DNA from: Syngnathus acus
Taxonomy: Eukaryota > Chordata > Actinopteri > Syngnathiformes > Syngnathidae
Length of the DNA stretch: 64,000 bases
NCBI RefSeq assembly: GCF_901709675.1
Contig: NC_051087.1
Coordinates: 14,256,067 to 14,320,066 of the forward strand
Reading direction: 5' to 3'
The position numbers and the translations under genes were made by a program. The notes under the pieces are model-generated. The model did not search any database, was not told where the DNA came from, and saw nothing but the letters and a program-made list of their open reading frames with translations. Positions 48,008 to 58,602 of this stretch are shown here, one piece after another. Every line of letters begins with the position of its first letter. The first letter of the stretch is position 1.

Positions 48008-48119
48008 GTATATATAGTTGTACTGTTCTGCTTCATGCTTCTTCTCCGCTTGTAGCTTGGGTGCAAAAATTATGCCTCAAGATGCCTAGTTTAATTCGTG
48101 TGTGTAATTGATTTTATAG

Positions 48120-48209
48120 GTGCCTACGCCAGGAAGAGCTACTTATTTTGTTTCCTACAAGAGAGACCTGTTCATCCAAATAAAACTTCCAAAATATTCC
48201 TTACCAAAG
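48120..48209 (+). CDS. sorcs3: sorcs3-like exon, PGRATYFVSY segment
   Basis: Acceptor gattttatag ends at 48119; gtaggt follows 48209. 90 bp, 30 codons, phase 0 on both sides. It encodes a segment with TPGRATYFVSYKRD and IKLPKYSLPK. The LPKYSLPK end is SORCS3-like (SORCS1 has an Ala in place of the Ser). It lies between a TGn/TAn microsatellite 300 bp upstream and a SINE 200 bp downstream. Confidence 0.92.
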
Positions 48210-48408
48210 GTAGGTTGGAACATATTTCGTTTTTCCAGTTTTGAGCAATCACGGATACACGGGGTTACTTGAAAAAAGTATGAGAACTCAATGGAATTTT
48301 CTTGATTTCTGCATGAATTAGTCATAAAAAGCGAGATGAACGCCATCTAAGTCACAACAAAAGACAAACAGCCTGTTTAAACTAATATCAGTATTTGAGA
48401 AACAAGTG

Positions 48409-48674
48409 GCGGCACGGTGGTGCACTCCGGTTTCATCCCACATGACTGCTGGGATAGGGTCTAGCATGCCCGCGACCCCCGTGGGGACAAGCGGTATAGA
48501 AATTGGATGGATGGATGGATGGATGGATGGATGGATGGATGGATGGATGGATGGATGGATGGATGGATGGATGGATGGATGGGTTGGGTGAATGTATGGA
48601 TGGATGGATGGATGGATGGATGGATGGATGGATGGATGGATGGATGGATGGATGGATGGATGGATGGATGGATG
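48409..48674 (+). mobile_element. SINE with internal deletion and long GGAT tail
   Basis: ggcggcacggtggtgcactc jumps directly to ccggtttcatcccacatgac, then cgcgacccccgtggggacaa and gcggtatagaaattggatgg. The GGAT tail runs 48507-48674, with one ggttgggtgaatgta interruption. Confidence 0.85.
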
Positions 48675-48899
48675 AGAAACAAGTGTGCTTCAGATATATC
48701 ACCATGAGATGGTGGCAGATAAACCGCAGTTCCAAAGACATTGTAAACAATGAATGTAAACATACAATGCAAATTCTGTCCCTCCTAATTTTAGTTGAAT
48801 ACAATACAAATACATTAAATGTCCAAACTTTTTTGAAGTATTCTCTCATTTCGAACTTTATACCTCTGAGGCATTCAAGAAAGCTGGGACGGGGTAACA

Positions 48900-49200
48900 G
48901 AAGACTGAAAAAGTTGAGAAATGTTAAAAAAAATCACCTGTTTGGAACATTACCTGAAAGGCTCAGTTGTTCACAAGCAAGGATGAGGCAAGGTCCACTT
49001 TTGTGGACGGCTACGTTGGCAAATACTCAAAACAGTTCACAGTTTTTCAACATACAATTGCAAGGAATTTAGGAATGTTATCATCGACGACCCATAATCT
49101 CATCAAAAGTTTCAGAGAAACTGGGAAAATGTATGCAGAGAAGCAGCAAGGCCAAAAAACCAACACCGATTGCCGATTTCCTGCCTCAAGCAGCACAGCA
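48900..49200 (+). pseudogene. Possible Tc1-like DNA-binding relic
   Basis: A frame from 48967 includes [20 protein letters not shown] and ETGKMYAEKQQGQKT, which resembles the paired helix-turn-helix and GR(K/P)-type linker of Tc1 transposases. The surrounding block (tcaaaaacactgcattactg) is a dispersed repeat known to me from other fish. No catalytic domain. Assignment uncertain. Confidence 0.4.
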
Positions 49201-49239
49201 TCAAAAACACTGCATTACTGCGTAAAGGATAAAGAGCGG

Positions 49240-50583
49240 ATCAATACTCTGACGCGGATCAATGAATACTTCCCCGTCCGAATCCCTGACGTCAGGAGCC
49301 GAAACTGGAGGCAGCGGCAGTGCCGCCGATGCATCTGAAACAGAGGACGAGGCAGAAGACAAGGCGCGAGATGCACGACTGGGTGCTGCGGCCCTCCCGG
49401 ACCCCCTCAGACGCCCTCGGCCGCCTAGTGTGATAGTCCGGATGCTGGCTGTGGAACTCTTTGATGAGGGCCTGGTCAAGGATCCAGCGGGCCGGGACCC
49501 AGGAGCGGTGGGAGTCATTGTAGCCCTCCCAGTCGACCATGCATTGGATCCCCTGGCCGTGCAGATGGGACAGGAGCAGGGAGCGGACCGTGTATACGGG
49601 GTCCCCATTAACGAGCCTGAGAGGTGGAGGAGCGGGCGCAGGAACCAGCGGGCTATCGTGGACGGGTCTCACCCGTGGAATGTGGGGTGGACTCTCATGG
49701 AGCTCGGCTGGCGGAGGGGCTGATCCCCTAGCGGACGGGGAGCGGTCCCATGAAGCAATTTCAGGGACTCCATCCGGAATGGAATGTACCGAGCAGAGTG
49801 CCACACGCGCTGACCCACCCAGTATGTTCGGGCCGGCGTCCGGTGCTTATTGGCCTGGCAAGCGTAGCTGGCGACGGACCGAAGAAGTTGGGCCAAGCCC
49901 AAGCCTGATGGCAGCGATGAACGCACACCAGGACCGATGAGCAGGCGGTGCTCCGCTCCTGATGGTCGAGCAGTGGCTGCTGGTAGCCGAACACACACTG
50001 GAACGGGGACAGGCCTGTGGCAAAGATCGGGAGCGTGTTGTGAACCACGGCAGTTACTGGGCCCACCTGCACCGATTGCTGGATGACATGCAGCAGATGG
50101 CCTTATCCAGCTCTTGGTTGAGGCGCTCTGCCTGTCTGTTAGACTGGGATGGAACCCAGAGGTGAGGCAGGCCATGGCCCCAAGAAAGCGTCAGAACTCC
50201 GCCCAGGAGGTCGAGGCAAACTGCGGGCCATGGTACCGAAATACCTCCCGCAACAGGATCTGGGCCATCTGTCTTGCCGTGGGCAGCTTGGACAACAGGA
50301 TGAGGCAAGACATCTTGCTAAATCAATTGACAATGGTTAGGGTGCCCCTCGGACGGAGAGAGACCAGTGACGAAGTCGATCGCCAGGTGGGACCAAGGAC
50401 GATGAGGAACGGCTAGCGGTTGGAGCAGGGCGGCCAGGGGCCGGTTGGATGCCTTGCACTGGTTGCAAACGGGGCATCTGAGTGAGGTTCTTGACCTCTG
50501 CCGAGCGTCCCTTTCGTCGCTCCTACGTGTGGACTAGCCCGTCCTCGTGCCACAGTGTGCACTGGTGGTAGAGGTGGTCAGTA
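49240..50583 (-). pseudogene. Gypsy retrotransposon integrase and chromodomain, decayed
   Basis: From the right: [13 protein letters not shown] (second half of the integrase zinc finger), [27 protein letters not shown] (integrase core), then a GLSPFQCVFGYQ block, then RLVNGDPVYTVRSLLLSHL and VDWEGYNDSHRSWVPARWIL (chromodomain) to an acidic tail. At least three frame changes are needed. Gag, protease, RT and RNase H are absent between this and the LTR on its 5' side, so most of the element is deleted. Confidence 0.85.
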
Positions 50584-50981
50584 TGTTCTATCAAAAACAG
50601 ACAGGACGAGCCAGTGCGAAAACACTGCTTTATTGATCTCTCTGGGAGGAGGGAAGTGGAGATCAAACGATGGGTCAGGGATGGCGGCGTTCGGTCATGG
50701 TTGGAGTTGGGCAATTGGTCGGGGTTGGCGGTGACCGGGCGTAGTCGGTCAGTAGAAACAAATCGGGTCGGCAACTGGAGTCAAGTGTAAGCACAGAGGT
50801 AAGGCACAAGGCACAGGTACAAAATGGGTGGCATATGGGGACATATTGATAAGGATTGGTCGGCGTGTGAGGTTTAAGTAGGAGAGTGAATGAGTCGGGA
50901 GCAGGTGCAGCTAATTGAGTTGATTAGAGGGGCGTGGCTGTGATGGAAAATTACCGGCTGGGTGGCAGGTGGCACGTGACA
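50584..50981 (-). mobile_element. Gypsy-type LTR beside the integrase relic
   Basis: On the - strand it begins tgtcacgtgccacctgccac, has a tacttaaac box, gagatcaataaagcagtg as polyadenylation signal, and ends in gttttgatagaaca-type sequence (tttttgatagaaca). About 398 bp. Different from the LTR family at 5313 and 40372. Confidence 0.75.
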
Positions 50982-51180
50982 ACTAGAAAAGAGGGTTGTA
51001 TTGTGAATTTAAAAAACAATTATTAAAGGCATATTCGGTTTTCTGCATGCATTTACATGGAGCTTAAAAACACAAATACTGTAAATATTTAGGTTTCAAA
51101 AGGATAGGTGACTATATGTTAGTTGTTCATCTTGTTTTCAATTGTCAATTATTTTACTGGTTCTTTTATCACAAACAAAT

Positions 51181-51425
51181 TACAGTGGAGCCTCGGTTTT
51201 CGAACACAATCCGTTCCAGAAGGCTGTTCGAGAAGTGAATCGTTCGAATTCCGAATCATATTTTCCCATTACAAATATTGGACAAAAAAAATCCGTTCCA
51301 CGCAAAAAAACCCCCGCCTTTTTTAAAAAATTTTTCATTTGCGCATTTTTGTCCAATCGTGGAAATGCAGCGCACCGCCGAACGCGCAACTGTAGCGCGT
51401 TGCCGACCGCGCAACTGCACCGCGC
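51181..51425 (+). mobile_element. Mariner/Tigger-type element, left part
   Basis: Starts tacagtggagcctcggtttt with cgaacacaatccgttccaga; no right end. Ends in tandem gcgcaactgcaccgcgca-like units where the L2-B copy begins. Confidence 0.6.
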
Positions 51426-51902
51426 AGGTTCCTGGGGGTGCACATCAGTGAGGATCTCTCCTGGTCCACCAACACCGCATCACTGGCGAAGAAGGCCCAG
51501 CGCCGCCTGTACTTCCTGCGGAAACTCAGGCGAGCGTGTGCTCCTCCGGCCGTCATGACTACGTTTTACCGTGGCACCATTGAGAGCGTCCTCTCCAGCT
51601 GTATTGCGGTTTGGGGTGGTAGCTGCACTGACTACAACATGAAGGCCCTCCAGCGCCTAGTGAACACGGCTGGTAAGATTATTGGTGCTTCACTCCCCTC
51701 CTTGAAGGACATTTACACCTCCCATCTCACCCGCAAGGCGACCACGATTGTGAGTGATGTGAGTCACCCCGCTCACTCTTTGTTCGATCTTCTGCCCTCT
51801 GGGAAGAGGTACAGGAGCCTGCGCTCCCGCACCACCAGACTCACCAACAGCTTCGTACTCCAGGCTGTTAGGATCCTGAACTCTCTCCCCCCTTCTGCGT
51901 AG
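51426..51902 (+). pseudogene. L2-B reverse transcriptase, C-terminal part
   Basis: About 155 codons remain open: [92 protein letters not shown], to a TAG at 51900. Only the thumb and C-terminal part, no catalytic core. Confidence 0.85.
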
Positions 51903-52195
51903 CGTCCTGTACTTTTGCGCTATATTCTGACGGTCTGCTGTATGCTCACTTGCTCCGTTTTGCTCCTCTTATTTATTTATTTATTGTGTTATTTGGTTAT
52001 TTATTATTTATTCATCACTCTTATTATTCATTGTTTGTGCCTTCTTGTTTTTATTTTGTGTTGATTACTTGTATGTATGTCGTGTACTATGTCTTGTCAC
52101 CGTGGGATAGTGGAAACGTAATTTCGATTTCTTTGTGTGTCTTGGCATGTGAAGAGGTTGACAATAAAGCAGACTTTGACTTTTGACTTTGATTA
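51426..52195 (+). mobile_element. L2-B LINE 3' end
   Basis: 5'-truncated copy of the family that is longer at 60793-62854. Ends in gacaataaagcagactttga plus cttttgactttga. No clear duplication. Confidence 0.85.
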
Positions 52196-52639
52196 ATAGT
52201 ATAAATAACATACAGAAAATATTGTATAAATATTGAAAATATAAATATTATACGTGTGTGTGTCGGTGTGTGTAGATGTACATATGTAGATGTGAATCTG
52301 AATAAGGAAAAACATTGCAATAAAATAATGCAAACTGCTACCGCTATTGTTGGGGAGCCTTAGGACTGTATAAGAGGTTGACTCGGATGGTTATCCTCTT
52401 TTCGCCCCCGGGTGTCGGTCAGAACACAGGAGGGAAGACGTGGTTCAGTTTTGATTGCTTTACTAAATTATTGGCAAAAAAGTAACAGGCACTGTGGCTC
52501 ATAGGGGCATACAGGCAAACTGGCAAAAGGGTATAGGCACATGTTTGGTCGTAAGGATGTGAGAGCAGGTGTGTGTAGTGTACATGGGTGAGTCTTTGGG
52601 TGTGTGAATGTGATTCTTGTGTGTGTGATAATTGTATGA

Positions 52640-52676
<37 letters not shown>

Positions 52677-53174
52677 GTGTGTGTGTTTGCGTGTGTGGTG
52701 TGTGTGTGCGTGTGTGGTTCAGCAACAGACAGAAATACAGCACGTCAGTCAACGCTCAACTTCTGACGTCACACAACACTAGTAGACGACACACATTACA
52801 TAACTAACTGCGCGTAACGGTTCCGCTACACTAAATAACCATAAATGAAATACTCTCTGCAACACAACAAACATAAGTGATCGAGGCAATAAAATACATT
52901 TGCTGGCGACCGTTAGTTGCCGTGCCGCTGCGTAACGGCTGTAGTCATGCGTTTATTCTGCTCGTACGATGCGAGGCAAACTTAAAGGAGCGCGCCGGAG
53001 CTGTCAATCAAACGGCACACACACGAAGCAAACCGCGATCGGACAAACGGCACAACAGTGGACAGTAGTAACAATGAAATGTATATACTCACTTTGTGTC
53101 AAAGACGCACACGATCACAGCAACATACTCAGGCGATACCAGCAACCTTTAACTTACTGCTGTGCACAAGTGAA
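52196..53174. other. Unassigned segment with GT microsatellite
   Basis: A (GT)n tract lies at 52641-52718. The segment 52350-52480 (ttcagttttgattgctttac, then a reverse-read aataaa-like signal) could be part of an LTR on the - strand, and 52800-53100 is unusually CpG-rich. I could not fix ends or a coding region. Confidence 0.4.
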
Positions 53175-53273
53175 AGAGTATAATGCCTAGACCCCGAATG
53201 TAAAGACGACCCCCACTTTTTCAGTCTTATTTCAATGCAAAAAACATCGTCTTATATTCAGGCCAATACGGTA
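53175..53273 (+). mobile_element. MITE right end (cgaatataagacgac family)
   Basis: Matches the last 100 bp of 35614-36124, including agaccccgaatgtaaagacg and gccaatacggta. Left half missing. Confidence 0.8.
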
Positions 53274-53374
53274 CGATGTTTTCAGAAGTCTTTTATTATA
53301 ACAACTTCTTTTATAACAAAGTACAACACTGCATATATGTTTTTAGAACTCTTTTTATAACAACTTTTTTTTTT

Positions 53375-53446
53375 ATTGGCTGGAAAAAATCCACGATGCA
53401 GTGAAGCCGCAATAAACGAACCGCGAAGTACCGAGGGATCACTGTA
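53375..53446 (+). mobile_element. Mariner-type right end
   Basis: tccacgatgcagtgaagccg then gaaccgcgaagtaccgaggg and atcactgta. Related right ends lie at 25426-25465, 55840-55892 and 56980-57017. Confidence 0.6.
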
Positions 53447-53673
53447 TTGCGTATTTAGACTGGTGTTCTTTGAAAGTTAGATTTATTATGGTATCACAAG
53501 CTGCTGTACAGCTAAAGGTACAGTACACTGTGCAATTTGTCATTAACCATCTAGTATATTCACAGTATGTCATTGATCTCATGACCACTCCCACAGGGTC
53601 AGCCTTCTCTAATCTCACTCGTCTCGCTGTCTGGTCATAAATCCTATTAATTTCTCTCGCTGCTCCCTGTCAG

Positions 53674-53853
53674 GATTTACACATTGTCAGCACAGATGAA
53701 AAGCAGGTATTTGCAGCAGTGCAAGAGTGGAACCAGAATGACACCTATAACCTCTACCTGTCTGACATGAGAGGCATCTACTTCACCTTGGCCATGGAAA
53801 ATGTCAAGACAACTAAAGGCATAGGAGGGAACCAGATGCTGGATTTGTATGAG
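53674..53853 (+). CDS. sorcs3: sorcs3-like exon, highly conserved STDEKQVFAAVQEW segment
   Basis: Acceptor ccctgtcag ends at 53673; gtaggc follows 53853. 180 bp, 60 codons, phase 0 on both sides. It encodes the most conserved run of the set: DLHIVSTDEKQVFAAVQEW, then NDTYNLYLSDMRG (NDT is a possible N-glycosylation site) and IYFTLAMEN. The next expected exon (starting near VAGIKG in the family) was not found in the remaining 10 kb. Confidence 0.93.
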
Positions 53854-54057
53854 GTAGGCTCCTATTGAAATTGGTCGTTAATGTAAGAAAACTTGTCATC
53901 GATTGAACGGGAAGTCACATGTTCTATTATTTTCATACTGCAATCTGGGACCTACCCTAAACCATTTGCACATGAATTTGAATTAAGAGAAGAGTACATA
54001 CCTGCAATGTAACCATTTACTTTTGCGGTTGCTCAACTATCTCCGGACTGAAACACC

Positions 54058-54950
54058 CATCCATCATCCATCCATCCATCATCCATCCATCCATCCATCC
54101 ATCCATCCATCCATCCATCCATCCATCCATCCATCCATCCATCCATCCACATCCACCCATCCATCAGGGTCAGCTCGCGGGAGAGCAGCTTTAGCAGGGA
54201 AGCCCAGACTTACCTTTCCCAAACACTTTTGTCCAGTTCCCTCAAGGGAATTCCAAGAGGTTTCCAGGCTAGCTGGGAAACAAAGTCTCACCAGCATGTC
54301 CTGGGTCACCCCTAGCCCTCCTCTCAGTGGGATGTGCCCAGAACACCTCACCTGGGAAGTGTCCAGGAGGCATCCTAACGAGATTCCCAAGCCCACCTCA
54401 TCTCAATGTGGAGGAGCAGTGGCTCGAATTTGAGTCCCTCACGGATGACACTTCTCACCCTATCTTTAAGGGAGAGCCTGGACACCCTTCAGATGCATGT
54501 AATCTTGTAATCTCCATCCTCCCCTAGATACGTGAACTCCACCCATTTGGGGCAGAATCTGATCCTGGAAAGAGCAGTCGACCATTTTCGGACTGAAGAC
54601 CTTGGTGTCAAATTTGGAGGTGGTGATTTTCATCCCAGCCGCTTCATACTTAACAACCACCCAGTACGCCAACCCAGAGGCACTGTCCCCAATGTCCAAT
54701 GTTGCAGAGAAATGTTAATGAGCAGAGCCCCACAACAGCCAGGCTGAGGAAATCGACATGTCATCCACCCTTGGGGCACCAAGTAGCTTTTTAACCACCA
54801 CATTGACTTCAGCGATAGGAAAGCCTGCCTCTTTAATCGCTAACTCTGCATATTCATGGTACGGCGTGACAGTGCAATTGAGGTCTTGAAAAATTCTCTT
54901 CACCGACTCGAGGTCAGCTACTTCCCATTCCCACTGTTTATTGCTGATAA
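54058..54950 (-). mobile_element. Degraded - strand copy of the 20984 LINE
   Basis: Begins with a CCAT tract (54058-54157), the complement of the GGAT tail. 54160-54690 is complementary, with many changes, to the C-terminal RT region near 23600-24260 (for example cctcatctcaatgtggagga and ctttaagggagagcctgg). 54720-54950 corresponds to the region near 22800-22930. The RT core between is deleted. No reading frame survives. Confidence 0.8.
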
Positions 54951-54958
54951 TTGGCTCC

Positions 54959-55288
54959 AAGACGGGCGGCTCGGCTCGGTGGGGCACTGGTTAGCGCGTC
55001 TGCCTCACAGTTAGGAGGGTGTGGGTTCGATTCCACCTCCGGCCATCCCTGTGTGGAGTTTGCATTTTGTCCCCAGGTACTCCGGTTTCCTCCCACATCC
55101 CAAAACATACTTGCCCGATTGAGCACTCAAAATTGCCCCAAGGTGTGAGTGCGTATGGTTGTTCGTCTCTGTGTGCCCTGCGATTGGCTGGCAACCAATT
55201 CAGGGTGTTGCCCGCCTACTCCCCGATGACTGCTCCAGCACGCCCGTGACCCCCGCGGGGACAAGCGGTATAGAAAATGGATGGATGG
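54959..55288 (+). mobile_element. tRNA-derived SINE, most complete copy
   Basis: cggtggggcactggttagcg (box A region), gggttcgattccacc (box B), tgtggagtttgcattttgtc, ctccggtttcctcccacatc, gtgccctgcgattggctggc and the 3' end ccgcggggacaagcggtata with gaaaatggatggatgg. It can serve as the reference for the other four copies. Confidence 0.85.
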
Positions 55289-55892
55289 TTCCAAGATCCC
55301 TGATAGGTGAAAATCCGCGATGGAATCATTATTTTTATGATATCCGCACTTTCATAATTGTATTTTTAAACACTTTATTGCGTTTTTAAACACTTTTTAA
55401 ACGTTTCAAAGTTAAACTGACTTTTAGAAACAGTCTGTAGGGCTTCACTAAGACTCATAAAATCACAAAAAAACTACTCTAAACGTGTCACGACTCCGCT
55501 CTGCTCTCATCGTGCTAGCCAGCATATGTAATGGGGATCCGCGCGTGCTAATAAAATTAAAGCGCAAATCAGAGATGCTGCTGATTCTGCTGACGCGAAG
55601 GAAGTGGAAGAGTTGATACGTCGTGGGACTGCGGGAGGCTGACATAAAGTGTGGTTGGCACTGCTCTTACAGCTCTAAGGCGGCAAGAATACAGATCAAC
55701 ATGTTCCCATTGGTCTTGTCTCCTCTACCGGCCAATAGTGTGCTGTAAAGTCACATAGGCAGACAAAGCCTCACGTTCCAAGTGACGCCACAAAAATCCG
55801 CGATGCACCGAAATATCCACAGTATTTAATATTAAAAACCCGTGATGCACTGAGGCCACGAAAGACAAACCGCGAAATAGCGAGGGATCACT
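55289..55892 (+). mobile_element. Mariner-type non-autonomous element, diverged
   Basis: Left part ccaagatccctgataggtga with aaaatccgcgatgg; right end aaccgcgaaatagcgaggga then tcact. No coding domain identified. Confidence 0.5.
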
Positions 55893-56057
55893 ACTTTATT
55901 GTCCCCAAAGGGGCAATTTATCGTGGGCCCTCCGCTGGTCCTGCAGTTTATAATCAGCAGCATCATATACGTATATATGGCGACACACATTATACAAGAA
56001 AGAAGTAACACTAAGGGTGATTCAATAAAAGCACAGTCCCAAAACAAATGAACAATA
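55893..56057. repeat. Dispersed repeat fragment
   Basis: tttattgtccccaaaggggc with aatttatcgtggg, a sequence common in fish; class unknown. Confidence 0.45.
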
Positions 56058-56533
56058 TACCGTAATTTTCGGACTAAAAGTCGCTCCGGAATATAGGTCG
56101 CATTAGCCATAAAATCCACAATAACGTGAAAAAAACATATATAAGTCGCTCCGGAGTATAAGTCGCATTTTGGGGGAAATTTATTCGACAAAATCCAACA
56201 CCAAGAACAGACATGAAGGGGCAACAACAGGCTAAACGATAGGTATGCTCACGTGACATAAACACAAACGAAGAGCTGAGAACGGGCCTGATGTAACATT
56301 CAGAGTTATTAAAAAAAAACTATTACATAAATAACACGTTTATAAAACCATCTGTGTCACTCCAATTCATTAAATCCATCGATCGTGCTTTGTCAACAAT
56401 GGGTGCGCGCCGCTGACGGCGTTTGCACTTCAAAATATTCCACAGGGCCATATAACGATATATACGTAAATTATATATCAAATAACTATTATATAAGCAA
56501 TAATATTATCAAACCATCTGTGTAGCTCTAAAT

Positions 56534-56747
56534 CAGCGGTGGCCAACCCGCGGCTCGCGAGCCGCATGCGGCTCTTTGCCGGGTTTCATGCGGCTCTTTT
56601 ACGTTTGCTTCGCTTCGGGGGGGGGGGGGGGTGTTAATGGGCCGTCAAACGCTGCGTGTTCGCTTCGCTTGGGGGGGGGCATGTGGCTCTTTGCGGTACA
56701 CAGTAAAAAAATGTGGCTCTTAGTCTCTGACTGGTTGGCCACCCCTG
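56534..56747 (+). mobile_element. hAT MITE with 8-bp target duplication
   Basis: Ends cagcggtggccaacccgc and gactggttggccacccctg; ctctaaat at 56526-56533 and 56748-56755. Contains gcggctcgcgagccgcatgc, a palindrome. 214 bp. Fragment of the same family at 14522-14679. Confidence 0.92.
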
Positions 56748-57140
56748 CTCTAAATCATTAAATCCATCGATCAAATTCCTCGTCCTTTGTCAACAACACC
56801 GCGCGTGCGCCCTGACGTCAGCCTCGTCGTTATTCCACAGATCTAGTACCGTAATTTTCGGACTATAAGTCGCGTTTTTTTTCATAGTTTGGGTGGGGGG
56901 GCGACTTATACTCAGGAGCGACTTATATGTGGTTTTTTTCAAAATCTTTCAAAAAAAAAAGAAAAAAAAAAAAAAGGAAACCGTGATAAACGAACCGCAA
57001 TGTAGCAAGGGATTACTGTAATTTGAATTTCAAGTGACGTCAGCAGCGCGACGTCGCGGTCAGCAGCGCGACGTCAGCAGCGCGACGTCGTCAGCAGCGC
57101 GACGCGGCGTTGTTTACATAAAGGACAAAGATTGACTCGA

Positions 57141-57420
57141 CGGAGCTCTCTTTCACTTCCGTGGATTGAAGTCGGGGGCCGGCGCTCGGCCGGGTGGCTG
57201 TCCAGGGACGGTGGATGGGGCTCGGACAATGCTTTTACGCACGCCCGGTCCTACTCTACCGAGCTGTCTTTCACCTCCGTGGATGGAAGTCGAGGGCCGG
57301 CGCTCGGCCGGGTGGCTGTCCAGGGACGGTGGATGGGGCTCGGTCATGGCTTTTACGCACGCCCGGTCCTATTCTACGGAGCTCTCTTCCATTTCCGTGG
57401 CTGGAAGTCCACGCCGCCAC
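57141..57420 (+). repeat. GC-rich tandem repeat, about 119 bp, 2.3 copies
   Basis: Units begin near 57141, 57260 and 57378 with cggagctctctttcac-type sequence and share ggccggcgctcggccgggtg with gctgtccagggacggtgg. All three frames stay open, which reflects the GC content and not a gene. Confidence 0.85.
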
Positions 57421-58421
57421 ACGCCTGGAAGTTTGTTTTGTTAAATAAAGAGCCGTTTACCAAACCCACATCTTTCCTTGAACTTTGTTAACGCTACAAT
57501 ATAGTTATATAGTAGATCTGTGGAATAACGACAAGGCTGACGTCAGGGCGCACGCACGCGCGGCGTTGTTGACAAAGGACGAGGAATTTGATCGATGGAT
57601 TTAATGATTTAGAGTGCACAGATGGTTTGATAACATTATTGCTTATATAATAGTTATTTGATATATAATTTATATATCGTTATATGGGCCTGTGGAATAT
57701 TTTGAAGTGCAAGAACCGTCAGCGGCGTGTACGCATTGTTGACAAAGGACGATTGATGGATTTAATGAATTGGAGTGACACAGATGGTTTTATTAACGTG
57801 TTATTTATGTAATAGTTTTTTGAATAACTCTGAATTTTACGTCAGGGCCGTTCTCAGCTCTTAGTTTGTGTTTATGTCACGTTAGCATACCTATCGTCTA
57901 TGGAGCTCTCTTCCATTTCCGTGGCTGGAAGTCCACGCCGCCACACGCCTGTAAGTTTGTTTTGTTAAATAAAGAGCCGTTTACCAAACCCACGTCTTTC
58001 CTTGAACTTTGTTAACGCTACAATATAGTTATATAGTAGATCTGTGGAATAACGACGAGGCTGACGTCAGGGCGCACGCACGCGCGGCGTTGTTGACAAA
58101 GGACGAGGAATTTGATCGATGGATTTAATGATTTAGAGTGCACAGATGGTTTGATAACATTCTTGCTTATATAATAGTAATTTGATATATAATTTATATA
58201 TCGTTATATGGGCCTGTGGAATATTTTGAAGTGCAAGAGCCGTCAGCGGCGCGCACGCATTGTTGACAAAGGACGATTGATGGATTTAATGAATTGGAGT
58301 GACACAGATGGTTTTATTAACGTGTTATTTATGTAATAGTTTTTTGAATAACTCTGAATTTTACGTCAGGGCCGTTCTCAGCTCTTAGTTTGTGTTTATG
58401 TCACGTTAGCATACCTATCGT
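57378..58421 (+). repeat. Direct duplication of 521 bp
   Basis: 57378-57898 and 57901-58421 are nearly identical (gctctcttccatttccgtgg at 57381 and 57904; period 523). Few differences, so recent. Confidence 0.9.
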
Positions 58422-58602
58422 TTAGCCTGTTGTTGCTCGTTCATGACTGTTCTTGGTGTTGGATTTTGTCGAATAAATTGCCCCTCAAAATGCGACTTAT
58501 ACTCCGGAGCGACTTATATATGTTTTTTTTTCACTTTTTTGGGCATTTTATGGCTGGTGCGACTTATACTCCGGTGCGACTTATAGTCCGAAAATTACGG
58601 TA

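Larger units (their letters stand above)
2481..53853 (+). other. sorcs3: SorCS3-like VPS10 receptor gene, internal part (7 exons)
   Basis: Seven exons with AG/GT borders splice in a single frame with matching phases into about 262 codons. SorCS proteins are type I membrane receptors that sort cargo and neurotrophic signalling partners between Golgi, endosome and cell surface, mainly in neurons; their VPS10 domain is a ten-bladed propeller facing the lumen or outside. Among recalled paralogues the match is best to SORCS3 (for example GLDKE, IDISSLVVQD, PKYSLPK, GIYFTLAMEN), next SORCS1; SORCS2 is clearly further. Introns here are about 6.5, 21.1, 0.8, 5.9, 10.8 and 5.5 kb. No signal peptide, PKD, transmembrane or tail exon is in the window, so the gene runs off both sides. 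Family is sure; the paralogue (teleosts may have two sorcs3 copies) is inferred from memory of the family. Confidence 0.85.
56058..58602. mobile_element. Two related TA-type elements in inverted orientation
   Basis: 56058-56846 is the left part of one element on the + strand; 56847-58602 is a complete element on the - strand, ends taccgtaattttcggactat and atagtccgaaaattacggta. The two form a long inverted repeat. The second includes the GC-rich tandem and the 521-bp duplication listed separately. Confidence 0.8.

Noticed and set aside
48433-49072. MDGW / HPSI repeat peptides
   Set aside because: Translations of the GGAT microsatellite; not a protein.
52350-53180. Complete LTR on the - strand
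   Set aside because: A possible polyadenylation-type signal and a TG/CA border are visible, but no second border or duplication could be fixed; left as unassigned.
57132-57491. Three overlapping open frames in GC-rich DNA
   Set aside because: Caused by a 119-bp tandem repeat whose unit lacks stops; no domain and no coding bias between copies.
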